The notes under the pieces are model-generated. The model was not told the origin of the DNA, searched no databases, and saw only the letters and a list, made by a program, of their open reading frames with translations. From Lachnospiraceae bacterium (lineage in GTDB: Bacteria > Bacillota > Clostridia > Lachnospirales > Lachnospiraceae): 46,370 bases of DNA. This document shows positions 26,824-33,332 of the stretch, one piece after another. Every line of letters begins with the position of its first letter. Position 1 is the first letter of the stretch. A program made the translations under genes and the position numbers. Location of the stretch: positions 1-46,370 of the forward strand of contig WRAQ01000025.1 in NCBI GenBank assembly GCA_009780115.1, read 5' to 3'.

Positions 26824-26865
26824 AGCTCTCGAGCAGACTCGAACTGCCGACTTCTTCCTTACCAA
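26824..26865 (-). pseudogene. tRNA-Thr 3' half, left attachment-site fragment
   Basis: On the minus strand this encodes the 3' part of tRNA-Thr: half of the anticodon loop, anticodon 3' strand, T arm and acceptor strand CGAGAGC. Similarity to the complete tRNA-Thr at 34847-34919 stops after 26865. The acceptor strand pairs with GCTCTCG of the separate 5' half at 35106-35148, so the two were once one gene. This marks the left boundary of the integrated element. Confidence 0.85.
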
Positions 26866-26981
26866 TTCTCTTTGTGTCGTGTTAGTTGGTGTTATCGAAT
26901 CCCGTATAGTGCTATTTGATACGGCTTGACGGAAAATATCGTGTTAAGTAGTGTTAGCTAATATTGTACAGTTTCAAAACG

Positions 26982-27040
26982 TAGTGGGTACGATAATGGG
27001 TAAATTATCGAAAACGGAATGGGTAAAAGGAAGTACCTCA
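26982..27040 (+). repeat. Left-end repeats, probable integrase arm-type sites
   Basis: TAGTGGGTACGAT at 26982-26994, an inverted repeat CGATAAT/ATTATCG (26991-27010), and GGGTAAAAGGAAGTACCTCA at 27021-27040. The same motifs recur, mostly inverted, at the right end (34661-34775 and 34956-35018). Such sets flanking the cores are expected for arm sites of Tn916-like integrases. Confidence 0.6.
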
Positions 27041-27069
27041 TTAAAAATTCAAACTAATAATTGCCTATA

Positions 27070-27171
27070 TTATGCCGCTGAATAACTCACAACTGCAACT
27101 TCGGCAAGAGATTTTTCAAGTTCATCAATAATCAGTTCAAGCCTTTGCCTAATCCCAAATTTCCATTCGTT
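27070..27171 (-). pseudogene. Possible 3' remnant of an unidentified gene
   Basis: After a stop, a minus-strand frame without a start codon encodes about 34 residues (EWKFGIRQRLELIIDELEKS and onward) with a protein-like helical composition, then stops at 27070. It may be the tail of a gene truncated when the element was rearranged. I do not recognise it. Confidence 0.3.
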
Positions 27172-27172
27172 A

Positions 27173-28027
27173 TTATTTTAATGGTATTACATTTTCTTTT
27201 CCGTGAATTGTGTATGATTTTATGAGGTTATTTTTCAACTTATGTAAATGTTGAGAAAAATTTAGTACAAAATCGCAAAGTTCTATAAAATCCTCCTCAC
27301 TAATTGATTTACTATGATAATAACAAAAATAAAATTTTTCCCATGAAAAACTATGTGTAAATTCATATTCAAAATCAATCGCAGATTTTGATAATATTTT
27401 TGTAACATCATCCCAAATTCTTAATTCAGGAATCAATTCCAAATTATTTTTTTCTATTATGCAGGTCTTATCTCGATAAAGTAGTGGTAGAATCGATTCT
27501 ATAACATCAAATAAGTCATCAATATCATGTAATGGATCAAAAGGATTTGTTGGTACTAATGTAAATTTGCTTGAACTCACAAGTTCCGTAAGGAAACTCT
27601 TCCTAATTTTTTGAATGGTTTTTGCATTTCTTATAATGATTCCACATTCGTAATTACTATTGCTATGAAAACTAAAATTTGCTGATCCTACATAAGCAAT
27701 ATTATTTGATAAAAAGATTTTACTATGATTATCTTCCAATTTTGCACATAGCACGAAAGACTTAAATACTTCTTCGACTAAAGCTTTTTCATTATTGCTA
27801 TATGTTTCTTTTGCATATACAAGTCTGATAGAAATACCTTTAGATGCTAAATCTTTAAGCTTATTATAAAAGCTCTTTTCAGAATAATTGTTAAAATTAA
27901 AGTTATAAGTAACAACATCAATCCATTTAGACTCTTCAAATGTTTTAGGTAAGATACTATTCCAAAAATCCTCATTCTTAAAAAGGATTAATTTATTATC
28001 GTTGCCTAAATCGATTTCATGAAACAT
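27173..28027 (-). CDS. Phospholipase D-like domain protein
   Basis: 284 residues. One HKD-type motif, 'NHSKIFLSNNIAYVGSANFS' (about residues 98-117), matches H-x-K-x(n)-G-S-x-N-x-S of the PLD/nuclease superfamily; a single copy implies action as a dimer. The C-terminal half (about 160-284) is helical and charged with no recognised domain. PLD-like proteins in mobile elements are often nucleases or defence components, but no partner genes such as helicases are adjacent. The DNA is distinctly AT-rich compared with flanking host genes. Substrate unknown. Confidence 0.7.
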   Translation of the reverse strand: MFHEIDLGNDNKLILFKNEDFWNSILPKTFEESKWIDVVTYNFNFNNYSEKSFYNKLKDLASKGISIRLVYAKETYSNNEKALVEEVFKSFVLCAKLEDNHSKIFLSNNIAYVGSANFSFHSNSNYECGIIIRNAKTIQKIRKSFLTELVSSSKFTLVPTNPFDPLHDIDDLFDVIESILPLLYRDKTCIIEKNNLELIPELRIWDDVTKILSKSAIDFEYEFTHSFSWEKFYFCYYHSKSISEEDFIELCDFVLNFSQHLHKLKNNLIKSYTIHGKENVIPLK

Positions 28028-28151
28028 ATAATCTACCTTTAATTGCTTTTATATATCTAAATCAATGTGTGGCTGCTTCTCAAGATATTTTTTGAGTTCC
28101 GTAAAAGCTTTATTGAATTTTCATTTACGTTCTTTGATGTTGCGTAGTATT

Positions 28152-28445
28152 TTACATTCTTTTCTCATCAGGCACAATCGCCAATTTATATCCTAGCGGC
28201 ATTAAAACCTTAAATAGTGTATCAATTTGTGGTGTGGCTCTTAAGCTCTCCAGCCTTGCAATAGCCGATTGCTTTATTCCGGCTGCTTCGGCTAATTGGG
28301 CTTGTGTGAAGCCTTTGCTTTCCCTTGCTTCAATCAGCTTGCCGATTAAATCCACTTCAAACTCAATTTTGGCTCGCATAAATGGAGTAACATTGTTATC
28401 GTCATTGTAATAATCATCAAAGTTTGTAGAGTTATTGACTGTCAT
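28152..28445 (-). CDS. XRE-type antitoxin (HigA-like)
   Basis: 97 residues from ATG at 28445; GTG at 28451, overlapping the toxin stop, is an alternative start, and AAAGGA upstream could serve either. The acidic N-terminus leads to an HTH_3 domain in about 35-90 ('KGFTQAQLAEAAGIKQSAIA' is the helix-turn-helix). It is encoded directly after a RelE-type toxin, the gene order of HigBA modules. The antitoxin would neutralise the toxin and repress the operon. Confidence 0.85.
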   Translation of the reverse strand: MTVNNSTNFDDYYNDDNNVTPFMRAKIEFEVDLIGKLIEARESKGFTQAQLAEAAGIKQSAIARLESLRATPQIDTLFKVLMPLGYKLAIVPDEKRM

Positions 28446-28447
28446 AT

Positions 28448-28807
28448 TCACTCATTCCTTTCTTTGTAATCCTTCATGTTTCGCTCCGCCTGTTTGATTT
28501 CTTTCGGCGGTGTTTTATTAGTTTTCTTTATGAAGTGATGCAAAAGTATAAATTTATTATCTTTCCAGTAGAAAAATAATATGCGGTGTGCTAATGGTCG
28601 CAATTCCCATATATCACCAATTATATGTTTAACTACCGGTTCACCTATTCTCGTGCCGTACTTGCTCAATGAACGAATATAAGTAAGTATTTTTTCATAT
28701 TGAATGCGAGAATCTTTGTTGGTGTGCGATTTATTTTGCAAATCATCCAAAAGCTTTTTGATGGGCTGTCTGCCCTGATTGTCTTCGTAAAAATGTACTT
28801 CAAACAT
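28448..28807 (-). CDS. RelE/HigB-like toxin (Gp49 family)
   Basis: 119 residues. The N-terminal 'MFEVHFYEDNQGRQPIKKLL' and the later 'IWELRPLAHRILFFYWKDN' and 'FILLHHFIKKTNKTP' segments are typical of HigB/Gp49-like ribosome-dependent mRNA interferases. The Lys/Arg-rich C-terminus supplies the catalytic basic residues. The stop overlaps the antitoxin start region. The pair probably stabilises the element in the host; a role in abortive defence is possible. Confidence 0.85.
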   Translation of the reverse strand: MFEVHFYEDNQGRQPIKKLLDDLQNKSHTNKDSRIQYEKILTYIRSLSKYGTRIGEPVVKHIIGDIWELRPLAHRILFFYWKDNKFILLHHFIKKTNKTPPKEIKQAERNMKDYKERNE

Positions 28808-28998
28808 TATTAGTATGCCCTCTCTTGAAACAATTATAACAAATTAGTTATATAAAATCAAGTGCAATATTTTAGCAATAAAAATCGGACAATACATAGG
28901 CAGTGTCCGATTTCATATAAACTTATGTTTGTTCGTTTTCTCTAAATTTTTTCTACATCCAACATAATTCAAACACTACTGTAGCATCTTTATAATCC

Positions 28999-29379
28999 TC
29001 AAAGTGTGTGGTCGATATTTTCGGGTGAAACAGTTATTTTATCAATATAATCTTTGATTTTCAGTTTTAATGACTTGCTAATCCACCATTTTGTATCAAT
29101 ATTATTTTTCACAGTCTTAGCATCTTTGGTTTTAAGTACTTCTTTAATTACAGCCATGATTGTGGCTTCAACTCCAAAATCAATAAATGATTGAGAAGCT
29201 AATCCTATTAGACCTAATGATACAATACCTGCTTTCATTCCAAAAGGTCCAATTGATTTTAGGGCGGTCGTCGTTATTGCACCACCTCTCAATCCTGATG
29301 CTCTTGCCACAGCCATTGCGACAGAAAGCACAATCGCAGGAATACCTAGTGCTGCACTTCTCGAAATTAACTTTTCCAT
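28999..29379 (-). CDS. Small Gly/Ala-rich hydrophobic protein, 126 aa
   Basis: Starts with AAAGGAGG 9 bases before the ATG, a strong ribosome site. Residues about 10-85 are Gly/Ala/Ile-rich with two or three hydrophobic helices ('LGIPAIVLSVAMAVARASG', 'GMKAGIVSLGLIGLASQSF', 'GVEATIMAVIKEVL'). The C-terminal 40 residues are Lys-rich and charged. Similar small hydrophobic proteins are widespread and unassigned. Membrane insertion or pore formation is an inference. It is divergent from the XRE regulator gene across the GTAACAAAA repeat region, so the two are probably co-regulated. Confidence 0.65.
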   Translation of the reverse strand: MEKLISRSAALGIPAIVLSVAMAVARASGLRGGAITTTALKSIGPFGMKAGIVSLGLIGLASQSFIDFGVEATIMAVIKEVLKTKDAKTVKNNIDTKWWISKSLKLKIKDYIDKITVSPENIDHTL

Positions 29380-29439
29380 AAAATATATCCTCCTTTTTTT
29401 GATTTGCCCTCGTCATCATGTTACACATATGATAGAATG

Positions 29440-29560
29440 GTAACAAAACTAATGTAATATAGCACTTCTATATTGACTCCGTCAAGAATTTTGTCACATA
29501 AAAATAAATATGTAACAAAATAATAACAGAAAGGATTTGTAAATAAGAAAAGTAACAAAA
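29440..29560. promoter_or_regulatory. Triple GTAACAAAA repeats between divergent genes
   Basis: GTAACAAAA occurs at 29440-29448, 29512-29520 and 29552-29560. A mirror GTTAC at about 29420 makes an inverted pair with the first. A moderate promoter TTGACT (29473-29478), 18 bases, CATAAA (29497-29502) lies between. These are candidate operators for the XRE protein encoded immediately downstream. Confidence 0.5.
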
Positions 29561-30310
29561 CCTAAAGGCGATGTCCCTAAGACAACCGGCGGCAGAATTG
29601 CTTATGTACGTCAATATAAAGGTATATCACAAAAAGACCTTGCCGAAAGAATTTTTATTAAGCGAGAATTGTTGAATATGATTGAAAATGATGCTCATTC
29701 ACCGAAAACTGAAATATTAAGAGATATTGCAAAACATCTTGAAACGTCTACTGACTTTTTACTTTGCCTATCTGATATAAAAAGTACTGATGAAGATATT
29801 AAGAATGTTATAAGAGTAATGGGGCTTTCAGAAGAGGCGATTAAGGCAATTAAAAATTTTACATCTTCTGAAGATACATTTAGAAAATGGGATAATGACA
29901 GTCATAAAAAGGCTTTCAATATATTCTTCACAGCAAGTAGTTTTTTTGATTTTTGGAATGCTTTTTTTGACCTCTATCAATTATTTATTTCTCCTCAGCA
30001 AAGAAAGTATAAATATATTGATAATGCTATCGACTATATGTATAATTTGCCTTTTCCCATGAAAGTTGCACGTTATGAATTAAGTGAAACTCTAACACGG
30101 CTTATTGATGGAATATTCCCAATACCAGATAGGGCAGACTTATCAAAATTGTCTATTGAGGAAACACCCGAAGAGTATGAAGAGCGTGAAAAAAATCAAG
30201 AACGTTATTACAATGAACTTTATATTAAAAGGCAGATGGAATTTGAACCAAATAATGAAATTGATGAAAAGCAATCCATTAAACAACAGATTTCAAATGA
30301 AAATATATAG
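29543..30310 (+). CDS. XRE-family regulator with apparent ATA start
   Basis: The frame is open from an in-frame TAA at 29540. The HTH ('YKGISQKDLAERIFIKRELL') begins near residue 24, so a start inside the HTH (TTG at 29669) would destroy the domain. The only codon with a ribosome site is ATA at 29543, with AGAAAGGA 7 bases upstream; no ATG, GTG or TTG lies before the HTH. Either ATA is used or an ATG has mutated. From there the protein has 255 residues: an N-terminal DNA-binding domain, then an uncharacterised region ('FFDFWNAFFDLYQLF' hydrophobic patch) and a charged tail. A partner is encoded 30 bases downstream. Confidence 0.7.
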   Translation: MRKVTKPKGDVPKTTGGRIAYVRQYKGISQKDLAERIFIKRELLNMIENDAHSPKTEILRDIAKHLETSTDFLLCLSDIKSTDEDIKNVIRVMGLSEEAIKAIKNFTSSEDTFRKWDNDSHKKAFNIFFTASSFFDFWNAFFDLYQLFISPQQRKYKYIDNAIDYMYNLPFPMKVARYELSETLTRLIDGIFPIPDRADLSKLSIEETPEEYEEREKNQERYYNELYIKRQMEFEPNNEIDEKQSIKQQISNENI

Positions 30311-30340
30311 CAAGAAAGCAACGTAGAAAGGATAACCCAT

Positions 30341-30988
30341 ATGAATAATGAACCTATGAAAAATCTTATTGTTTTTAATGACAAAAGAATCTTTTCCGCT
30401 TCTTTAGAAAAAACAGCAAAGGAATATCGGCTATATGACCCAGGATGGTATTTGTACCAAAAGATTATTAATTATGGCGGTAATAAAATTACAAGCGAGT
30501 TTGTGAAGTTAGTCTATGTTACGTTGTGCGCATGGAATATGAATGGCAGAGGTGCAAAACTTAGTGAATACGATGACTTTGAGAAATCTATTTTTGCTCA
30601 CGGACATGCATTGCAACAGTTGGAAGAGCAAGATGTACGTTATCTATATGAAAGCATACATATTCAAGACCAGCTCAAAGAATTGTTTTTCAATTTAAAT
30701 CTGGTAGCTGCTGGTAAGCCGATATTAGTAACGGCATCAAAAATGCTTCATTTCTTTATGCCAAATTTAATCGTTCCTATTGATAGAAAATATACACTTA
30801 GTTTTTTCAATGGCAATACGAACGTCCCTCCGAAAATTGAAAGCCAATTTCAAATGTTCCTAGAAATTCAAAAGGAATTTTCGCAATTTACAAGGACATA
30901 CGATTTATCATTATATAAGGATGAGCGATGGAACTTAACCATTCCCAAAGTGATGGATAACATGATTATTGGTTTTATGAAATTATAA
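30341..30988 (+). CDS. Hypothetical protein, 215 aa, partner of the XRE gene
   Basis: ATG with GAAAGG about 10 bases upstream. Soluble, alpha/beta, no signal peptide. The segment 'ILVTASKMLHFFMPNLIVPI' followed by DRKYTLSFF recalls a motif found in uncharacterised proteins where a conserved Ser-Lys...His-Phe...Pro...Asp series occurs; I cannot assign an enzymatic role. It follows the XRE regulator by 30 bases on the same strand and is probably cotranscribed. AT-rich codon use fits the element rather than the host. Candidate defence or maintenance cargo. Confidence 0.6.
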   Translation: MNNEPMKNLIVFNDKRIFSASLEKTAKEYRLYDPGWYLYQKIINYGGNKITSEFVKLVYVTLCAWNMNGRGAKLSEYDDFEKSIFAHGHALQQLEEQDVRYLYESIHIQDQLKELFFNLNLVAAGKPILVTASKMLHFFMPNLIVPIDRKYTLSFFNGNTNVPPKIESQFQMFLEIQKEFSQFTRTYDLSLYKDERWNLTIPKVMDNMIIGFMKL

Positions 30989-31100
30989 TACGAAATGGAG
31001 AGACACGCACTTGATAGATTCGTAGCAGGTAATGCGCTTTTTTAATTGCTTCTCTGCTTATTTATGCAAGGATTAGATAATTAAGCTACCAGCAAGCACA
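30989..31100. other. Short noncoding stretch after the 215-aa gene
   Basis: No gene seen. AT-rich, with a T-run at about 31040-31046 but no clear terminator stem. Confidence 0.3.
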
Positions 31101-31320
31101 GAAATTGCGTGTAGCACAATTTCGTCAATCCGCCGCCCCTTGCCCCCTTCGGTGTCAAGGGAACCCCAAGAGCGGCGGATTTGCTTGTCAGGGGAGATTC
31201 CCCGTCAACTTCGTTGACTTCCCCCTTTTATGTGGGAGAACCCACACCCCTACAAGATTTCTCGTATCATGGACAAATGGCACGGCAACCGCCGAAAAGC
31301 GATTGCCGTGCCACAGTTTT
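31101..31320 (+). other. Highly structured region, oriT-like copy 1
   Basis: Dense hairpins: GAAATTG/CAATTTC (31101-31123), ATCCGCCGC/GCGGCGGAT (31128-31180), GTCAAC/GTTGAC (31204-31218), GTGGG/CCCAC (31232-31245), and an 11-bp stem TGGCACGGCAA/TTGCCGTGCCA (31278-31313). The order GCTTGTC, GGGA...CCC, then GGGAGAACCCA and ACCCC is shared with the region in front of mobC (32636-32692, minus strand), as in transfer origins of clostridial elements. It is no longer next to a relaxase. Confidence 0.45.
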
Positions 31321-31346
31321 TTGCCACAGAGGGCATTTTGCAAGCC

Positions 31347-31472
31347 CTATTTGAATAGAGTTTTTCACTTGAAAACGTCTATTTGAATAGAGTTTCCGGC
31401 GAGGGAAAACAGGCTATGCTATAAAATATTTGCTTTCAATATTTCGGTTGCCGGAATCCTTATTTGAATAGG
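31347..31472 (+). repeat. CTATTTGAATAG palindromic repeats
   Basis: CTATTTGAATAGAGTTT occurs exactly at 31347-31363 and 31379-31395 (32-base period), with a third partial TATTTGAATAG at 31461-31471. Each unit is a near-palindrome (CTATT..AATAG). Possible protein-binding sites or iterons. There are too few units for a CRISPR and no cas genes. Confidence 0.6.
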
Positions 31473-31497
31473 CTGATATTCACTTCATTTCTCTAAT

Positions 31498-31857
31498 TTA
31501 GGAATCTGGTTTCTTTTCGATATCTTTAGGTAGCTTTGCTTGCATATCTTGTGATAAAAACATACCCGCCTGCAAGCCCATATCAAAGTAAAGTTCCAAC
31601 ATGCTGCCCCCCGCATTTATAAAATCTTCCCAAAATCCCTCTGTTAATACTTCCCTATCTTTTTCTTTGCAATTCCCCCAATCATGGGCAATAATTTTGT
31701 CACGGAAACCGCATATACTATCATAAATTTCTTTTTTGTGCTTTCTGTATCTTTCCTCTGGTGTACCTTCCTCAATTTCGGGAAGTTCGCTTCCCTGCCG
31801 CAAAAATTCTCCGATTTGCTGTAAATTTACCCTCCCCCAAAAATCTTCTCCGAACAT
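31498..31857 (-). CDS. Small uncharacterised protein (DUF6809-like), 119 aa
   Basis: The start is taken at the ATG at 31857, which has GGAGG 7 bases upstream; an earlier in-frame start at 31887 lacks a site. Acidic, helical, starting MFGEDFWGRVNLQQIGEF. The layout (short N-terminal 'DFW.G', Glu/Lys-rich middle, C-terminal 'YFDMGLQAGMFL' helix) is like small DUF6809-type proteins common in clostridial conjugative elements; this is a resemblance by eye. It is preceded by a long structured leader and an extended -10 promoter. Role unknown. Confidence 0.55.
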   Translation of the reverse strand: MFGEDFWGRVNLQQIGEFLRQGSELPEIEEGTPEERYRKHKKEIYDSICGFRDKIIAHDWGNCKEKDREVLTEGFWEDFINAGGSMLELYFDMGLQAGMFLSQDMQAKLPKDIEKKPDS

Positions 31858-32212
31858 AAAAATCCTCCAATCGAAACATGTAAGCACCGAAGCATATAAG
31901 AAATGTCGATGCTTGATTCCTCACAGAACGGATTTCATAGGGCAGTATGCCCTATGAATCGTCCCGCGAGAAACCAAAAAGACAGGATGTAAACGCGCTA
32001 ATCCACACTTACACCCCGCCGATTATTCGATGGGAAAGAATCTTACAAACCGCATTTTTACTTGCCATACCGTCAAATATGTTTTATAATAATGCGTGTG
32101 TCGCAGACCTTGTCTGTATTGTGTGGTGTCAGTAGCACCATACCTTGCCCGGTAGAGTGACCGCTCTATCGGGTGGCACATAATTGTCTTTTGATTTCTC
32201 AGTTACAATTGC
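31858..32212 (-). promoter_or_regulatory. Long structured 5' leader of the 119-aa gene
   Basis: About 345 bases separate the promoter from the start codon. Hairpins: CCCGGTAGAG/CTCTATCGGG (32148-32173, one G-U pair) and a perfect CATAGGGCA/TGCCCTATG (31936-31956), plus weaker GGTG/CACC pairing near 32125. No open frame of note. The leader length suggests attenuation or riboregulation. Confidence 0.5.
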
Positions 32213-32241
32213 ATTGTATCATACTTTTCAGTAAGTTTCAA
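32213..32241 (-). promoter_or_regulatory. Extended -10 promoter for the leader gene
   Basis: On the minus strand: TTGAAA, 17 bases, TACAAT, with TGA directly before the -10 (extended -10). It lies just after the mobC stop. Confidence 0.7.
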
Positions 32242-32266
32242 ATATATTTTTTTCGAGAAAATTCTT

Positions 32267-32599
32267 TTACAGGCTTGATTTTAGCAGTTGCCATATATCC
32301 GCAATCCCCTTTTTCATTTCATCAAAATCCTTTTCATATATTCGTGTCGTACTGTTTACACGGTTCGCGATTTGCTTAATGCTGATATCAATTTTCTGCA
32401 TTTCAGCGGCAACCGCTTTCAAGTGTGAATAGTCGGTATTAATGGCATAACCATCAATCAGCATTTTTCGGGCATAAGCACCGAAATTTTTTGTTTTAAG
32501 GTCGCTCATTTTCTCATAAATAAAATCGCGTTCGTCTTCTGTAACAGCAACACGCAAGATGATATTCCGTTTCCGACCATCTGTTATTTTGTTCTCCAT
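32267..32599 (-). CDS. mobC: MobC-like relaxosome accessory protein
   Basis: 110 residues. It has an N-terminal ribbon-helix-helix-like DNA-binding part ('NIILRVAVTEDERDFIYEKM'), then 'KNFGAYARKMLIDGY' and a C-terminal helix with 'IKQIANRVNST', the signature of MobC/relaxosome proteins of Tn1549-like elements. MobC binds the transfer origin and helps the relaxase open it. The ATG has AAAGGA 9 bases upstream. The relaxase gene that normally follows is absent: after the stop come only a promoter and a leader. An oriT-like sequence precedes it. Confidence 0.85.
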   Translation of the reverse strand: MENKITDGRKRNIILRVAVTEDERDFIYEKMSDLKTKNFGAYARKMLIDGYAINTDYSHLKAVAAEMQKIDISIKQIANRVNSTTRIYEKDFDEMKKGIADIWQLLKSSL

Positions 32600-32635
32600 G
32601 CTTCAATTTCCTTTTCATATTTTCTAAGTAATAAG

Positions 32636-32692
32636 GGGTTGGGTTCTCCCCAAAATGAGGGTTCGGGACATTCCCGACAAGCAGAAACCGTA
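32636..32692 (-). other. oriT-like region in front of mobC (copy 2)
   Basis: On the minus strand: GCTTGTC, GGGAATGTCCC hairpin, then GGGGAGAACCCAACCCC. The same order of motifs occurs at 31183-31250 on the plus strand. Position directly upstream of mobC supports a transfer origin. The nick site cannot be defined by eye. Confidence 0.5.
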
Positions 32693-33119
32693 TGCCGAAA
32701 GGCGGTTCGGTTTTACGGACGTGGGGCAATGATTTATCATGTGTTGCCACACTTCCTATGCTTGCAAGTCACAAAAAAGCAATAAGCGCGAAATGCGATT
32801 AAAACGATTTTTGAAAATATCCCTATATAATTACAACGTTTGAAAATAGGATTTTGGCAAAGAAAGAGCAATTTTTTTTCAGCTAAATTATTAATTTTTC
32901 TTAATTTTGCAATTTTTTTCAAAAAACATTGCCAAAATCCCGTTTTGCTGACCAGTAATTATAGAGAGGTATTTTTTCTGTCGGGCAAAAACGCAAACCC
33001 TTTCTCGAAGAATTGCAAATCAAATCGGAAAGGAGTTGCAAAAATTAAATATTGGAGTTGTGATGTTTATATTTTAGCTATTATTTGTATTAGGGTTTTT
33101 ATGAATGAAAGGGTGCTTT
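32693..33119. other. Noncoding region before the excisionase gene
   Basis: AT-rich. It contains a perfect 12-base inverted repeat GGATTTTGGCAA (32849-32860) and TTGCCAAAATCC (32929-32940) around a T-rich centre, with partial outer pairing of CTATATAATTAC and GTAATTATAG. No supported gene. It may hold an origin or regulatory hairpin for the integration module. Confidence 0.4.
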
Positions 33120-33332
33120 ATGAAGATATCAACAGACAATAAAATATCGCCATCATTTTATACAGTAAGAGATATACAGAAAATTTTCGGCATTGGAAGA
33201 AACAGTGCCTATAAACTTGTTTCAGAAAAAGATTTTCCATCCATATACATTGGGAATCGGATTGTTATCCCTGCTGATAAATTCCAAAACTGGATAGATA
33301 AAAAATCCACTTCAAGAAAGGGGGCATCATAA
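33120..33332 (+). CDS. Excisionase-like DNA-binding protein
   Basis: 70 residues from ATG at 33120 with AAAGGG 6 bases upstream. It is a single MerR/excisionase-type winged helix ('FYTVRDIQKIFGIGRNSAYK' helix-turn-helix, 'FPSIYIGNRIVIPADKFQNW' wing), as in helix-turn-helix_17/Xis proteins of Tn916-like elements. It would bend the attachment site and favour excision. Its TAA directly abuts the integrase ATG. Confidence 0.88.
   Translation: MKISTDNKISPSFYTVRDIQKIFGIGRNSAYKLVSEKDFPSIYIGNRIVIPADKFQNWIDKKSTSRKGAS

Noticed and set aside
27173-28027. PLD-like protein as DrmC of a DISARM system
   Set aside because: No helicase, DUF1998 or methylase partners are present; only the HKD motif is shared.
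28028-28110. Minus-strand frame encoding KAFTELKKYLEKQPHIDLDI
   Set aside because: About 23 codons with no start and a stop just upstream; perhaps a gene remnant but too short to support.
29669-29680. TTG or ATG inside the XRE gene as its start
   Set aside because: These starts cut the helix-turn-helix domain and have no ribosome site; the frame is intact upstream to a good site.
31105-31386. Open frame of 93 codons on the plus strand
   Set aside because: It covers the hairpin-rich oriT-like region, has no ribosome site and has a Cys/Pro/Arg-rich composition dictated by the palindromes. Regarded as a noncoding structured region.
31347-31472. CRISPR array
   Set aside because: Only two full repeats, no third regular spacer, no cas genes.
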